A stretch of 64,000 bases of DNA from Chloroflexota bacterium (GTDB lineage: Bacteria > Chloroflexota > Anaerolineae > Anaerolineales > Anaerolineaceae): positions 1 to 64,000 of the forward strand of contig JAKQJC010000041.1 in the NCBI GenBank assembly GCA_029561345.1, in the 5' to 3' direction. The notes under the pieces are model-generated. The model did not search any database. It worked only from the letters and a program-made list of their open reading frames with translations, and was not told the DNA's origin. Shown here in pieces: positions 50,759-58,176 of this stretch. The translations under genes were made by a program, and so were the position numbers. Positions within the stretch are counted from its first letter, which is position 1, and each line of letters opens with the position of its first letter.

Positions 50759-50815
50759 CTGTCTATTTACCGGGGCTAAAGCTGCACAGCTTGCGGCGGG
50801 TTATTAAGAGGTCAA
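50759..50815. repeat. Dispersed intergenic repeat, copy B
   Basis: Matches 2864-2920 block by block: CTGTCTATTTACC, GGCTAAAGC, CACAGCTTGCGGC, GGGTT and AGAGGTCA. The CAGCTTGCGGC core can pair as a small REP-like hairpin. It overlaps the end of a small minus-strand ORF. Confidence 0.55.
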
Positions 50816-50950
50816 CAGGCAGGAGGTGAGCATGGGGTTGTCCGGCAGGCGCAGCGCCAGCCAGTGGAAGAGCAGGGTCAGTACGCAGCCCCAAAACAAG
50901 CCGGAAGACAGAACTGTGTTTTCAGAGGGGGCATCAATGATTTCTTTCAA
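50804..50950 (-). CDS. Short hydrophobic ORF (possible fragment)
   Basis: Forty-eight codons from TTG at 50950, directly after the stop of the UDG gene, encode SGLFWGCVLTLLFHWLALRL and end LTSCLLTS. It reads as one membrane helix. No ribosome site is visible. It may be a leftover of a membrane protein, a real coupled small protein, or chance. Its last part overlaps the dispersed repeat B. Confidence 0.3.
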   Translation of the reverse strand: MKEIIDAPSENTVLSSGLFWGCVLTLLFHWLALRLPDNPMLTSCLLTS

Positions 50951-51571
50951 TCATGCGCCGCTTTGCTGAACCCAGTTAAATGCTGCGGCGATATCCTCGG
51001 CGATGGCTTTGCGCTTGACCTTTTCTATAAAGAAACTGGGGCCGGCCTGCAAATAAGAGGGAAAAGCCCGCAACCGTTTATAGAAGAAACTCCGCCCCCG
51101 AATTTTATAAGTGGATTCAGCCGGGATCACCCGCGGCAGCCCGGATCTGCGGGCAATGGCGTTGACCGCCTTGATGGCCACGTCGCCCATCAGCAGCAGG
51201 GCTTTGACATTGGGAAAGAGAGCCAGTTCCTGTTCCAAAAGATGCGAACAGGTTTCAATGGTGCCGGTTTTAATGGCATAGTCGCTTTTGCCGCATTTGA
51301 CCGCCGGGGTGAGATACACCCCCAGATTGAGAATATCGGGAACAGAGTCAACGTCAATGCCGGCATCTTTGAAGGCCCGCACAGTGGTTTGCTGGAAAAG
51401 AGGGTCGCCTTCGGCATAGTAGTGATCCGCCAGGCTGGCCGGGGCTGATTCAGAGATCAGCATGATGGAGACAGCCTGAGGGTCGATATCTACATTGGGA
51501 ATCAGGTACGATGAATGTACGGCATCATTGCAGGGAAACGATTCACAGCGAATGTGGGTGCTGACGCGCAT
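50951..51571 (-). CDS. Uracil-DNA glycosylase superfamily protein
   Basis: A 206-residue protein with the UDG fold. Motif 1 is LISESAPASLADHYY (position of GEaPG), the mid-region is LNLGVYLTPAVKC, and the later strand and helix are VKALLLMGDVAIKAVNAI (the LLLLGxxA pattern), followed by a basic stretch STYKIRGRSFFYKRLRAFPS. It lacks the four iron-sulfur cysteines of the family 4 type, so it belongs to an Fe-S-free or divergent subgroup, and activity is uncertain. The ATG at 51571 follows AAAAGGAAGCTTCTC. It is an isolated gene between two copies of the hairpin repeat. Confidence 0.75.
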   Translation of the reverse strand: MRVSTHIRCESFPCNDAVHSSYLIPNVDIDPQAVSIMLISESAPASLADHYYAEGDPLFQQTTVRAFKDAGIDVDSVPDILNLGVYLTPAVKCGKSDYAIKTGTIETCSHLLEQELALFPNVKALLLMGDVAIKAVNAIARRSGLPRVIPAESTYKIRGRSFFYKRLRAFPSYLQAGPSFFIEKVKRKAIAEDIAAAFNWVQQSGA

Positions 51572-51716
51572 GAGAAGCTTCCTTTTTGAAAAATGGAATG
51601 AGAGGATCTTTTTTCATCATACCCGTTTCTGGAATCAAAGGAAAGCACTGAGTAGAGTACGCAAGGGGGTAATTTTCGGAATCCATTTTTTCGAGCTTGG
51701 CGTTATTTTTCACCGC

Positions 51717-51803
51717 TTAAAATGCGTAAGTCAGGTTGAGGGGGGCAACCTGACCTACGCGACCTTATTTTAGCAGTATTTTTCAGAAATGCAAGGTTTT
51801 TAA
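51717..51803. repeat. Hairpin repeat element, copy 2
   Basis: Stem GCGTAAGTCAGGTT and AACCTGACCTACGC (one mismatch), loop GAGGGGGGC identical to copy 1, followed by TTATTTTAGC and AAATGCAAGGTTTTT. Both copies are about 85 bp, in the same orientation, and flank the UDG-like gene. Confidence 0.7.
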
Positions 51804-51890
51804 GGGGTGATTTTTAGAAAATTTGTGTCGTCTTTGGTTAATGTAATGCGCATAGATATTGTTGAATTAGGTGTGTATTTTCTTGATGCC

Positions 51891-51919
51891 TTGACAGAAC
51901 TGCTAGGCTGCTGTACAAT
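51891..51919 (+). promoter_or_regulatory. Promoter of the TetR/DUF362 operon
   Basis: TTGACA (51891-51896) and TACAAT (51914-51919) are 17 bp apart. Confidence 0.8.
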
Positions 51920-51921
51920 TT

Positions 51922-51941
51922 TGGAATGAACGTTCATTCCA
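51922..51941. promoter_or_regulatory. Perfect 20-bp palindromic TetR operator
   Basis: TGGAATGAACGTTCATTCCA is self-complementary and begins two bases after the -10 box. The AATGAACGTTCATT form is typical of TetR-family sites. The TetR gene 13 bp downstream is the obvious ligand. Confidence 0.85.
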
Positions 51942-51954
51942 AAAAAGATTACTC

Positions 51955-52536
51955 ATGATGATGACCCAAAAACGCGACGATATTCTGGCGGCCGCCCAGC
52001 GCCTGGTTTCGCAGCACGGCTTTCACGGCACCTCCATGTCCATGATTGCCGCAGAAGCCGGGGTTGGCGCGGGAACCATTTACAATTATTTCCCCAGCAA
52101 GGATGATCTGATGCGCGCCCTGTTTATGATGATTAAGCAGGATTTCATGCAGAAGGTGATGGCCGGGGTGTCACCGGATGCCCCCCTGCAGGAGAGTTTC
52201 GGCCTCATGTGGGCAAACATCATTCACTATTACCTTGATTTTCCTGATCAAATCACCTTTGCCCAGCAGTTTCACCATTCCCCCTACTTTGACCGGGCCT
52301 GCGAAGAGATGATGAACACCTTGCTGGCGCCGCTGGTGGTTCCCTTTGAAAAGGCCATGTCTGCCGGCGTGATCAGGCCTTTGCCCCTGCCTGTGCTGGA
52401 GACTTTTACTCTGGATGTGGCGACTTCGCTGGCCCGCCGCCATATCAAGGGCGAAATCATCCTTGATGACACCCTGATTAACCTGACCGCAGCGTTGTGC
52501 TGGTCAACCCTGAGCCCAGATTCAACAAGAAAGTAG
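51955..52536 (+). CDS. TetR-family transcription regulator
   Basis: About 191-193 residues; three ATG codons in a row (51955-51963) leave the exact start open and none has a clear ribosome site. The N-terminal helix-turn-helix is DDILAAAQRLVSQHGFHG, TSMSMIAAEAGVGAGTIYNY, FPSKDDLMRALF. The C-terminal ligand domain is helical. Self-repression through the perfect palindrome is the expected mode. It is followed after 9 bp by the DUF362 protein, which it probably controls; the inducing ligand is unknown. Confidence 0.93.
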   Translation: MMMTQKRDDILAAAQRLVSQHGFHGTSMSMIAAEAGVGAGTIYNYFPSKDDLMRALFMMIKQDFMQKVMAGVSPDAPLQESFGLMWANIIHYYLDFPDQITFAQQFHHSPYFDRACEEMMNTLLAPLVVPFEKAMSAGVIRPLPLPVLETFTLDVATSLARRHIKGEIILDDTLINLTAALCWSTLSPDSTRK

Positions 52537-52545
52537 GATAGTTTT

Positions 52546-53691
52546 ATGGAACCCTCACCCAAAGTGGCGCTTGTCTATTGCGAAGATTACCAGCCTGAAG
52601 CGGTTCGCCGGGCAATCAAAGCCGGCATTGATCTGCTGGGCGGGGCGGCGCAGTTTGTTCGTCCATCAGAAAAAATTCTGGTCAAACCGAATGTGCTGGT
52701 GGGAGAAAACCCTGAGAAATGCATTGGCCCGCATCCGCTGGTGTTTCAGGCGGTGCTTGAGCAGCTTCAGGCTGCCGGGGCTCAGGTTTCCTTTGGTGAT
52801 TCGCCTGGTTTTGGCAGTCCGCGCGCGGGAATGCGCCAGGCCGGGCTTCTGACGGTGGCCGATCAGTTGGGCGTGCCTCTGGCTGACTTTGAAACCCCGG
52901 TCACCCGGGCCTTCCCTGGGGGAAACCTGATCAAGCAGTTCTCGCTGGCCAAAGGCGTGGTTGAATGTGATGGACTGGTGAGCCTGAGCAAGCTCAAAAG
53001 CCATGCTCTGACGCGCATCACCGGCGCCATCAAAAACCAGTTTGGCTGCATTCCCGGCGTGCTTAAGGCTGAATTTCATTCGCGCCTGCCCACGGCGGAT
53101 TTGTTTTCAAAGATGCTGGTTGACCTCAACCTGTTAATCCGGCCGCGTCTTTATATCATGGACGGCATTGTTGCAATGGAAGGCAACGGCCCCCGCAACG
53201 GCACGCCGCGACCCATGCATGTGCTGCTGTTTTCCACCGATCCGGTGGCCCTTGATGCCACGGTGTGCCGACTGGTTAACCTGGACGAAAAGCTGGTGGA
53301 ACCCCTGGTTTACGGCAACCAGTTTGGCCTGGGATCCAGCAAAAACATGACTCTGCTGGGTGATCCCATTGAGCGTTTTATTGTCCCTGACTTCAATGTC
53401 AACCGCTCCCACGCCAGTACCTCCACCAACATCGGAATGTTGACCAACCCCATCGTCCGCAATCTGTTCACCCCGCGCCCGGTGATCAACGCCGAAGCCT
53501 GCACGCGCTGCGGACGCTGCGAGCAGGTTTGTCCGGCCCAACCCAAGGCGCTCACATGGGCTAACGGCAAAAAACAGCCCCCGGTTTACAATTACGACCA
53601 CTGCATCCGCTGTTACTGCTGCCAGGAGCTTTGCCCGCATGAGGCCATCACGGTCAAAACACCCTTGCTGGGCCGCCTGCTGCGGCGCTGA
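52546..53691 (+). CDS. DUF362-domain protein with C-terminal 2[4Fe-4S] ferredoxin
   Basis: A 381-residue protein. DUF362 spans residues 5 to about 300: VALVYCEDYQPEAVRRAIKA, LVKPNVLVGENPEKCIGPHP, SFGDSPGFGSP, LSKLKSHALTRITGAIKNQF and YIMDGIVAMEGNGPRNGTPR. The C-terminus holds two [4Fe-4S] motifs, ACTRCGRCEQVCP and HCIRCYCCQELCP. DUF362 proteins are of unknown activity; this iron-sulfur subset is common in anaerobes. The ATG follows AGGATAGTTTT, in an operon behind TetR and followed by the NIF3-like gene after 14 bp. Confidence 0.92.
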   Translation: MEPSPKVALVYCEDYQPEAVRRAIKAGIDLLGGAAQFVRPSEKILVKPNVLVGENPEKCIGPHPLVFQAVLEQLQAAGAQVSFGDSPGFGSPRAGMRQAGLLTVADQLGVPLADFETPVTRAFPGGNLIKQFSLAKGVVECDGLVSLSKLKSHALTRITGAIKNQFGCIPGVLKAEFHSRLPTADLFSKMLVDLNLLIRPRLYIMDGIVAMEGNGPRNGTPRPMHVLLFSTDPVALDATVCRLVNLDEKLVEPLVYGNQFGLGSSKNMTLLGDPIERFIVPDFNVNRSHASTSTNIGMLTNPIVRNLFTPRPVINAEACTRCGRCEQVCPAQPKALTWANGKKQPPVYNYDHCIRCYCCQELCPHEAITVKTPLLGRLLRR

Positions 53692-53705
53692 TGGAGGCCA
53701 ATTTC

Positions 53706-54047
53706 ATGGACCTGCCGCCTGTGGTCAAGCTTGAAATATTCATCCCCGAAAGCCACCTTGAAGCGATCAGCCAGGCTTTACACCTGGCTGGCGCGGGCAG
53801 AATCGGCAATTATGACTACTGTAAAAGTTATCAGGTTGTCAGGGGCACCTGGCGTCCGCTGGAAAACGCCAATCCTTATCTGGGTGAACATGGCCAGGTT
53901 TGCACTGGCGAGGAATTAAAGGTGGAGGTGAACTGCCGGAGCGAGCTGGTTCCGGCGGTACTTAAAGCCATTCGCCAGGTGCATCCTTATGAAGAGCCGG
54001 TGATTAACATTTTTCCGTTGCTCAATCACCTGTTTGAAAGCGGCTAA
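53706..54047 (+). CDS. NIF3-like single-domain protein
   Basis: A 113-residue protein. The ATG at 53706 is preceded by ATGGAGGCCAATTTC; an ATG at 53691 overlapping the upstream stop is less well supplied. It matches the CutA-like insert domain of NIF3/YqfO: VKLEIFIPESHLEAISQALH, GAGRIGNYDYCKSYQVVRGT, GEELKVEVNCRSELVPAVLK and HPYEEPVINIFPL. Stand-alone copies are common; the function is unclear, possibly metal or ligand binding. It may share the TetR-controlled transcript. Confidence 0.85.
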   Translation: MDLPPVVKLEIFIPESHLEAISQALHLAGAGRIGNYDYCKSYQVVRGTWRPLENANPYLGEHGQVCTGEELKVEVNCRSELVPAVLKAIRQVHPYEEPVINIFPLLNHLFESG

Positions 54048-54063
54048 GAATCGGTCTGTTCAA

Positions 54064-54092
54064 TTGTGATGCAGGGTCATTCGCCATATAAT
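54064..54092 (+). promoter_or_regulatory. Promoter of the kinase gene
   Basis: TTGTGA (54064-54069) and TATAAT (54087-54092) are 17 bp apart. The leader to the start at 54133 is about 35 nt. Confidence 0.7.
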
Positions 54093-54132
54093 AGTTTAAT
54101 ACCCTGAATTTAGATCACAAGCGAGCAAGACT

Positions 54133-56421
54133 ATGACAGACTTATCTGGTCAGGATGTCGGGCGATATCATCTGGTGGAACGGCTGGGCGAGGGGGGCAT
54201 GGCTGTGGTATACAAGGCGTATGACACCCGCCTTGAACGGGTGGTGGCGATTAAATTCATTCGCACCGAAAGGGTGCCGCCCGACCAGCTGACGCAGATG
54301 CTGGCGCGCTTTGAACGCGAGGCCAAGGCCCTCGCGCGCATGGAACACGCCAGCATTATCCGCATTTTTGATTACGGCGAGTACAATGGAGCGCCTTATC
54401 TGGTGATGAATTATTTGCCAGGTGGCACGCTGAAGCAGTTCACCGGCCGACAGGTGCCCTGGCAGGATGCCGTGCGCCTGATTCTGCCGGTGGCGCGTGC
54501 CCTGGAATATGCCCACCGCCAGGGCATTGTGCATCGTGACGTCAAACCGGCCAATGTGCTCATTTCGAGCGAAGGATATCCGCTGCTGTCTGACTTTGGC
54601 ATTGCCCGCATGCTGGAATCGGAAACCGGCGCCACGCTCACCGGCACCGGCGTGGGCATTGGCACCCCGGAGTACATGGCGCCTGAGCAGTGGTCTGGCT
54701 CGGCGTCGCCATCGGTGGATATCTATGCCCTGGGGGTGGTGCTTTTTGAACTGATCACCGGACGGGTGCCTTACCAGGCGGATACGCCGGTGGCGATTCT
54801 GATCAAACAGGCCAATGATCCTTTGCCCAGGCCTTCGACTTTTGTCCGGGGGCTGCCCGAGGCGGTTGAACAGATCCTGTTCAAGGCGCTGGCCAAAACC
54901 CCTGAAGAGCGTTTCCCCAATATGCAGGCTTTTGTGGAGGCGATGGAACGGCTGGGCGTGCTGGCAACCCAGGCCGGACGGACTTTGCCTGCCCCGGCGC
55001 TTCCTCATTCTGAGCCGCCGCTGCCAGGCCGCACCACGCCGCCTCCGGCTCCGCCGCCAGCGCCAGGGGGGCTGGGTATTCCACGCATTGTGATTCTGCT
55101 GGGGTTGGGCGCCCTGCTGGTGATGTGCCTGATGTTAGGCATATGGCAGGTGGCGGCCGGCCTGCAGGGAGAGGGCTTGCTGGCTTTTGTGGCCCCGCCA
55201 ACAGCAACGCTGACGCCAACACTGGCGCCTACCCTGACGCTGACAGCACGGGTTTCACCCCCTACCCGGGCCCCCTCCCCACAAATATCCACGCCTGTGC
55301 CTGTTTACACCCTGGAACCCACCGCTGCCAAACCACCCGGTGAAATCACCCTGTGGTATTCCTTCATTCAGGGCGGGGCTGAGGAAAATGCCCTTTTGAC
55401 TGTGGCATCCAATGCCGAAAAGGCTTTTCCTGGTCTGAAGGTGACCCTGCAGCAGTTCTCATATACCGACCTCATCCCTGCCTATTTGGATGAGGTGGCC
55501 GCCGGCCGCGGCCCGGATATGATCCTGTTTCCCAACGATGACCTGGGCAACTGGGCGAGGCATGGGCAGGTGCTGCGCCTGGATGAATATGTGGAGGGGC
55601 GACTGGGCAGCGTGTTTTCCTCAGGCGTGGATGGCATGAAAGTGGACGGTCATATTTACGGCGTGCCTGAGTCAGCCAAGGCCGTGGCGCTCTATTACAA
55701 CAAGATTTTAGTGCCCAATCCGCCCCGGACCACGGATGAGCTTCTCTCCATGTTGAAGAAAGGAAAAACGCTGCACTCCTACAACCTTGTTTATTATCTC
55801 TTTGGCTGGTCGCGCGCCTTTGGCGGCCAGCTGCTGGATGAAAATGGCCGCTGCGCGGCTGACCGGGGCGGCTGGGTGGAGATGTTTCACTATTTGCTGG
55901 ATTTAAAGGCCGCCGGGGCGGTGTTTGACCCGGATTTTGCCAATGCGGATGTGAGTTTTATGGATGGCAGGGTGTCCATGTTCATCAGCGGCCCCTGGTC
56001 GCTGCCGGCTTACCGTGATGCGCTGGGAAACAAACTGGGGGTAGTCCCTCTGCCGGATGGCCCCAAAGGGCCGGCTGCGCCCCTGAACGGTATTGACGGG
56101 TTTTATATCAATCCTAAAAGCCGCAACCCCCGCCAGGCGGTTGAACTGGCGCTGTTTATGACCAGCCGCGATTCTTCGCAAATTTTCACCGACCAGGCCG
56201 GGCATGTGCCGGTGCGCTGGGATGTGAATGCGTCGAATCCCCTCATTTCTGCCTTTGCAGAAGTCTCGTCGGGCGGTTTTCCCCGCCCGCAGAGCCCTGA
56301 ATTTTCCAATTTCTGGAATGCCTTTGGCGATTGGACAACGCAAATTCTGGATGGGACCGTTTCACCTGAAGATGGGGTGGCTGGAGCCTGCCGGGCAATG
56401 AATATGGCGAATGACAAATGA
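54133..56421 (+). CDS. Ser/Thr protein kinase fused to an extracellular solute-binding domain
   Basis: A 762-residue receptor-like kinase. The kinase (residues 10-270) has the P-loop GEGGMAVVYKAYD, K41, HRDVKPANVL (H134, D136), DFGIA (D154) and GTPEYMAPEQW, all intact. A proline-rich linker leads to one membrane helix (about 317-345; RIVILLGLGALLVMCLMLGI), then a threonine/proline-rich stalk. From about residue 404 to the end there is a family 1 extracellular solute-binding fold: EITLWYSFIQGGAEENALLT, AGRGPDMILFPNDDLGNWA, GVPESAKAVALYYNKILVPN, FMDGRVSMFISGPWSLPAY and LPDGPKGPAAPLNG. PknB-type kinases usually carry PASTA or NHL sensors; a periplasmic sugar-binding-type sensor in one chain is rare. 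The ligand, probably a sugar or oligosaccharide, is inferred from the family. Confidence 0.93.
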   Translation: MTDLSGQDVGRYHLVERLGEGGMAVVYKAYDTRLERVVAIKFIRTERVPPDQLTQMLARFEREAKALARMEHASIIRIFDYGEYNGAPYLVMNYLPGGTLKQFTGRQVPWQDAVRLILPVARALEYAHRQGIVHRDVKPANVLISSEGYPLLSDFGIARMLESETGATLTGTGVGIGTPEYMAPEQWSGSASPSVDIYALGVVLFELITGRVPYQADTPVAILIKQANDPLPRPSTFVRGLPEAVEQILFKALAKTPEERFPNMQAFVEAMERLGVLATQAGRTLPAPALPHSEPPLPGRTTPPPAPPPAPGGLGIPRIVILLGLGALLVMCLMLGIWQVAAGLQGEGLLAFVAPPTATLTPTLAPTLTLTARVSPPTRAPSPQISTPVPVYTLEPTAAKPPGEITLWYSFIQGGAEENALLTVASNAEKAFPGLKVTLQQFSYTDLIPAYLDEVAAGRGPDMILFPNDDLGNWARHGQVLRLDEYVEGRLGSVFSSGVDGMKVDGHIYGVPESAKAVALYYNKILVPNPPRTTDELLSMLKKGKTLHSYNLVYYLFGWSRAFGGQLLDENGRCAADRGGWVEMFHYLLDLKAAGAVFDPDFANADVSFMDGRVSMFISGPWSLPAYRDALGNKLGVVPLPDGPKGPAAPLNGIDGFYINPKSRNPRQAVELALFMTSRDSSQIFTDQAGHVPVRWDVNASNPLISAFAEVSSGGFPRPQSPEFSNFWNAFGDWTTQILDGTVSPEDGVAGACRAMNMANDK

Positions 56422-56435
56422 GTGGAGAAGAGAAT

Positions 56436-57644
56436 ATGGACCGCAGCAGTTACAAAATTTTTTCCCCTGGCGCCATTGCCGGCCTGACGCTCTCCAACCG
56501 GTTGGTACGCTCTGGCACCTGGGACCCTTCCATTCATAACTCGCGACAGATGAGCGAAGCGGTGCTGGACCTTTACCGGCAGGTGGCTCTGGGCGGGGTG
56601 GGGCTGATCATCTCCGGCGGGTTTCCAGTCTATCGTGAACGCTTCCCGGAGGAGGAACCCGGCCTGCCGCCCCGCCTGTATGCGGATATGCGCATCGACG
56701 GGCTGGAACGCCTGCCGGAGGCGGTGCACCAGGCCCGGCCCGATTGCAAAATTATTGCCCAGCTGGAGCCCGGCTATATGGAATCCGGTCCCTCGCCAGT
56801 GGTCACGGTTTTTTCCAAAGATCCAGTGCGGCCCATGACCGCGGCTGAAATTGAAACCCTGGTGGGGTGCTTTGTGACAGCCATTATGGACATGCAGTCT
56901 GCCGGTTTTGACGGCGTGCAGCTCCACGCGGCGCACGGCGGCCTTTTAAGCCGCTTTCTTTCGCCGCTATACAACCAGCGCGAGGATGCTTACGGCGGCA
57001 CGGTGGAAAAACGTGTCCACATCCTGCGCCAGATTGCGACTCGGGCGCGCCAGCAGGTGGGTGATTTTCCCATTCTGATCAAGATGAATGGCACGGATGA
57101 TATGGAAGGCGGGGTGGATATCCACAATTTTCCGGCGCTGGCTGACGCGGTGGTGCGGGCCGGAGTGGATGCCGTGGAGATCAGCGGCAGCACCTGGGAT
57201 TGCCTGTTCCGCCCTGAAGAAGAGCTGGGTTTTCGCCCGGTGCCGGCGCCGGAATCGCACACGCGCATTCAAAACCCTGAACAACAAAGCTATTACCTGA
57301 GCTATGCCGAACAGGTGCGGCTGCCTGTGCCAGTGATTCTGGTGGGCGGCAACCGTGATATCGAGCGCATGGAGGCGATTCTGCAGGCGGGCAGGGTGGA
57401 TTTTATGGCCCTGTGCCGCCCGCTGATCCGCGAGCCCGGTTTACCAGCGCGCTGGAAAGCCGGTCTGGGCAGCAAGACGCCGGAATGCACCTCCTGCAAT
57501 TCCTGTATTTATGCCCTCATTGTGCACCCCGGGCAGCCTGAACCGGGGCTGGTGAGCTGCATTTGCAAAACAGATAAAAAAATGCACGCCCGCGCCCAGC
57601 GCTGGATTGCTAGCTGGGTGAAGAAAGAGCGGCAGGCGCAGTGA
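56436..57644 (+). CDS. NADH:flavin oxidoreductase (old yellow enzyme-like)
   Basis: A 402-residue FMN-binding TIM-barrel protein. The ATG at 56436 has GGAGAAGAGAAT upstream; an ATG at 56418 overlapping the kinase stop would add six residues. The family pattern is visible: IFSPGAIAGLTLSNRLVRSGT, GVGLIISGGFPVYRER, AGFDGVQLHAAHGGLLSRFL with the catalytic HAAHG (His pair), FLSPLYNQREDAYGGTVEKR, VDAVEISGSTWDC, and VPVILVGGNRDIERME. The C-terminal CTSCNSCIYALIVHPGQPEPG resembles the iron-sulfur-binding region of 2,4-dienoyl-CoA-reductase-like members, but only a partial cysteine set is seen. Substrate unknown. Confidence 0.92.
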   Translation: MDRSSYKIFSPGAIAGLTLSNRLVRSGTWDPSIHNSRQMSEAVLDLYRQVALGGVGLIISGGFPVYRERFPEEEPGLPPRLYADMRIDGLERLPEAVHQARPDCKIIAQLEPGYMESGPSPVVTVFSKDPVRPMTAAEIETLVGCFVTAIMDMQSAGFDGVQLHAAHGGLLSRFLSPLYNQREDAYGGTVEKRVHILRQIATRARQQVGDFPILIKMNGTDDMEGGVDIHNFPALADAVVRAGVDAVEISGSTWDCLFRPEEELGFRPVPAPESHTRIQNPEQQSYYLSYAEQVRLPVPVILVGGNRDIERMEAILQAGRVDFMALCRPLIREPGLPARWKAGLGSKTPECTSCNSCIYALIVHPGQPEPGLVSCICKTDKKMHARAQRWIASWVKKERQAQ

Positions 57645-57698
57645 AGAAGGTTATTTTGGAAGGACCCAGAATCGGATGGCGCTGAAAAGAGGGAAGAA

Positions 57699-58160
57699 AT
57701 GAAAATTGGCGATTGCATGAAACGCAATGTGATCTCTGTTCCCGCCGGAACCACCCTCCGCGCGGCGGCCCTGACCCTGAGCCGCCATCATATTGGCACG
57801 CTGCCTGTGGTGGATGAAGAAAATCACCTGGTGGGATTGATCTGTTTTCGGGACTTGCTGGACCTGGCCATGCCCGATTTTGTTAATTTGGTGGACCATC
57901 TGGATTTTGTGCATGATTTCGGCGCTGTGGAAAATCAGATTCCCGGCCAGGCTTTATTGGATATGCGCGTGGACGAAGTGATGAAGGTTTCCCCATCCGT
58001 GGAGCAAACGGCCGGCCTGCTGCGCACAGCTGCGCTGCTGGACAAGTATCAGTTAAGCGATATCCCTGTTGTGGATGAAGATAACTGTTTGATCGGTATT
58101 GCTTCGTATGTGGATATTGGCACTGCGCTGGTATTTAACTGGCACTTATCTGACGGGTGA
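57699..58160 (+). CDS. CBS-domain protein
   Basis: A 153-residue protein consisting of two CBS motifs (a Bateman pair): KIGDCMKRNVISVPAGTTLR, HIGTLPVVDEENHLVGLICF and MRVDEVMKVSPSVEQTAGLL, LSDIPVVDEDNCLIGIASYV. CBS pairs bind adenine nucleotides and tune partner enzymes or channels. AGAGGGAAGAA precedes the ATG. The transporter downstream starts 16 bp after the stop and is probably co-transcribed, so it may be the regulated partner. Confidence 0.9.
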   Translation: MKIGDCMKRNVISVPAGTTLRAAALTLSRHHIGTLPVVDEENHLVGLICFRDLLDLAMPDFVNLVDHLDFVHDFGAVENQIPGQALLDMRVDEVMKVSPSVEQTAGLLRTAALLDKYQLSDIPVVDEDNCLIGIASYVDIGTALVFNWHLSDG

Positions 58161-58176
58161 AAGGGAAAGGAATAAA

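Noticed and set aside
54142..55008. 288-residue ORF opposite the kinase domain
   Set aside because: Antisense to intact kinase motifs, with a typical shadow composition rich in His and Arg.
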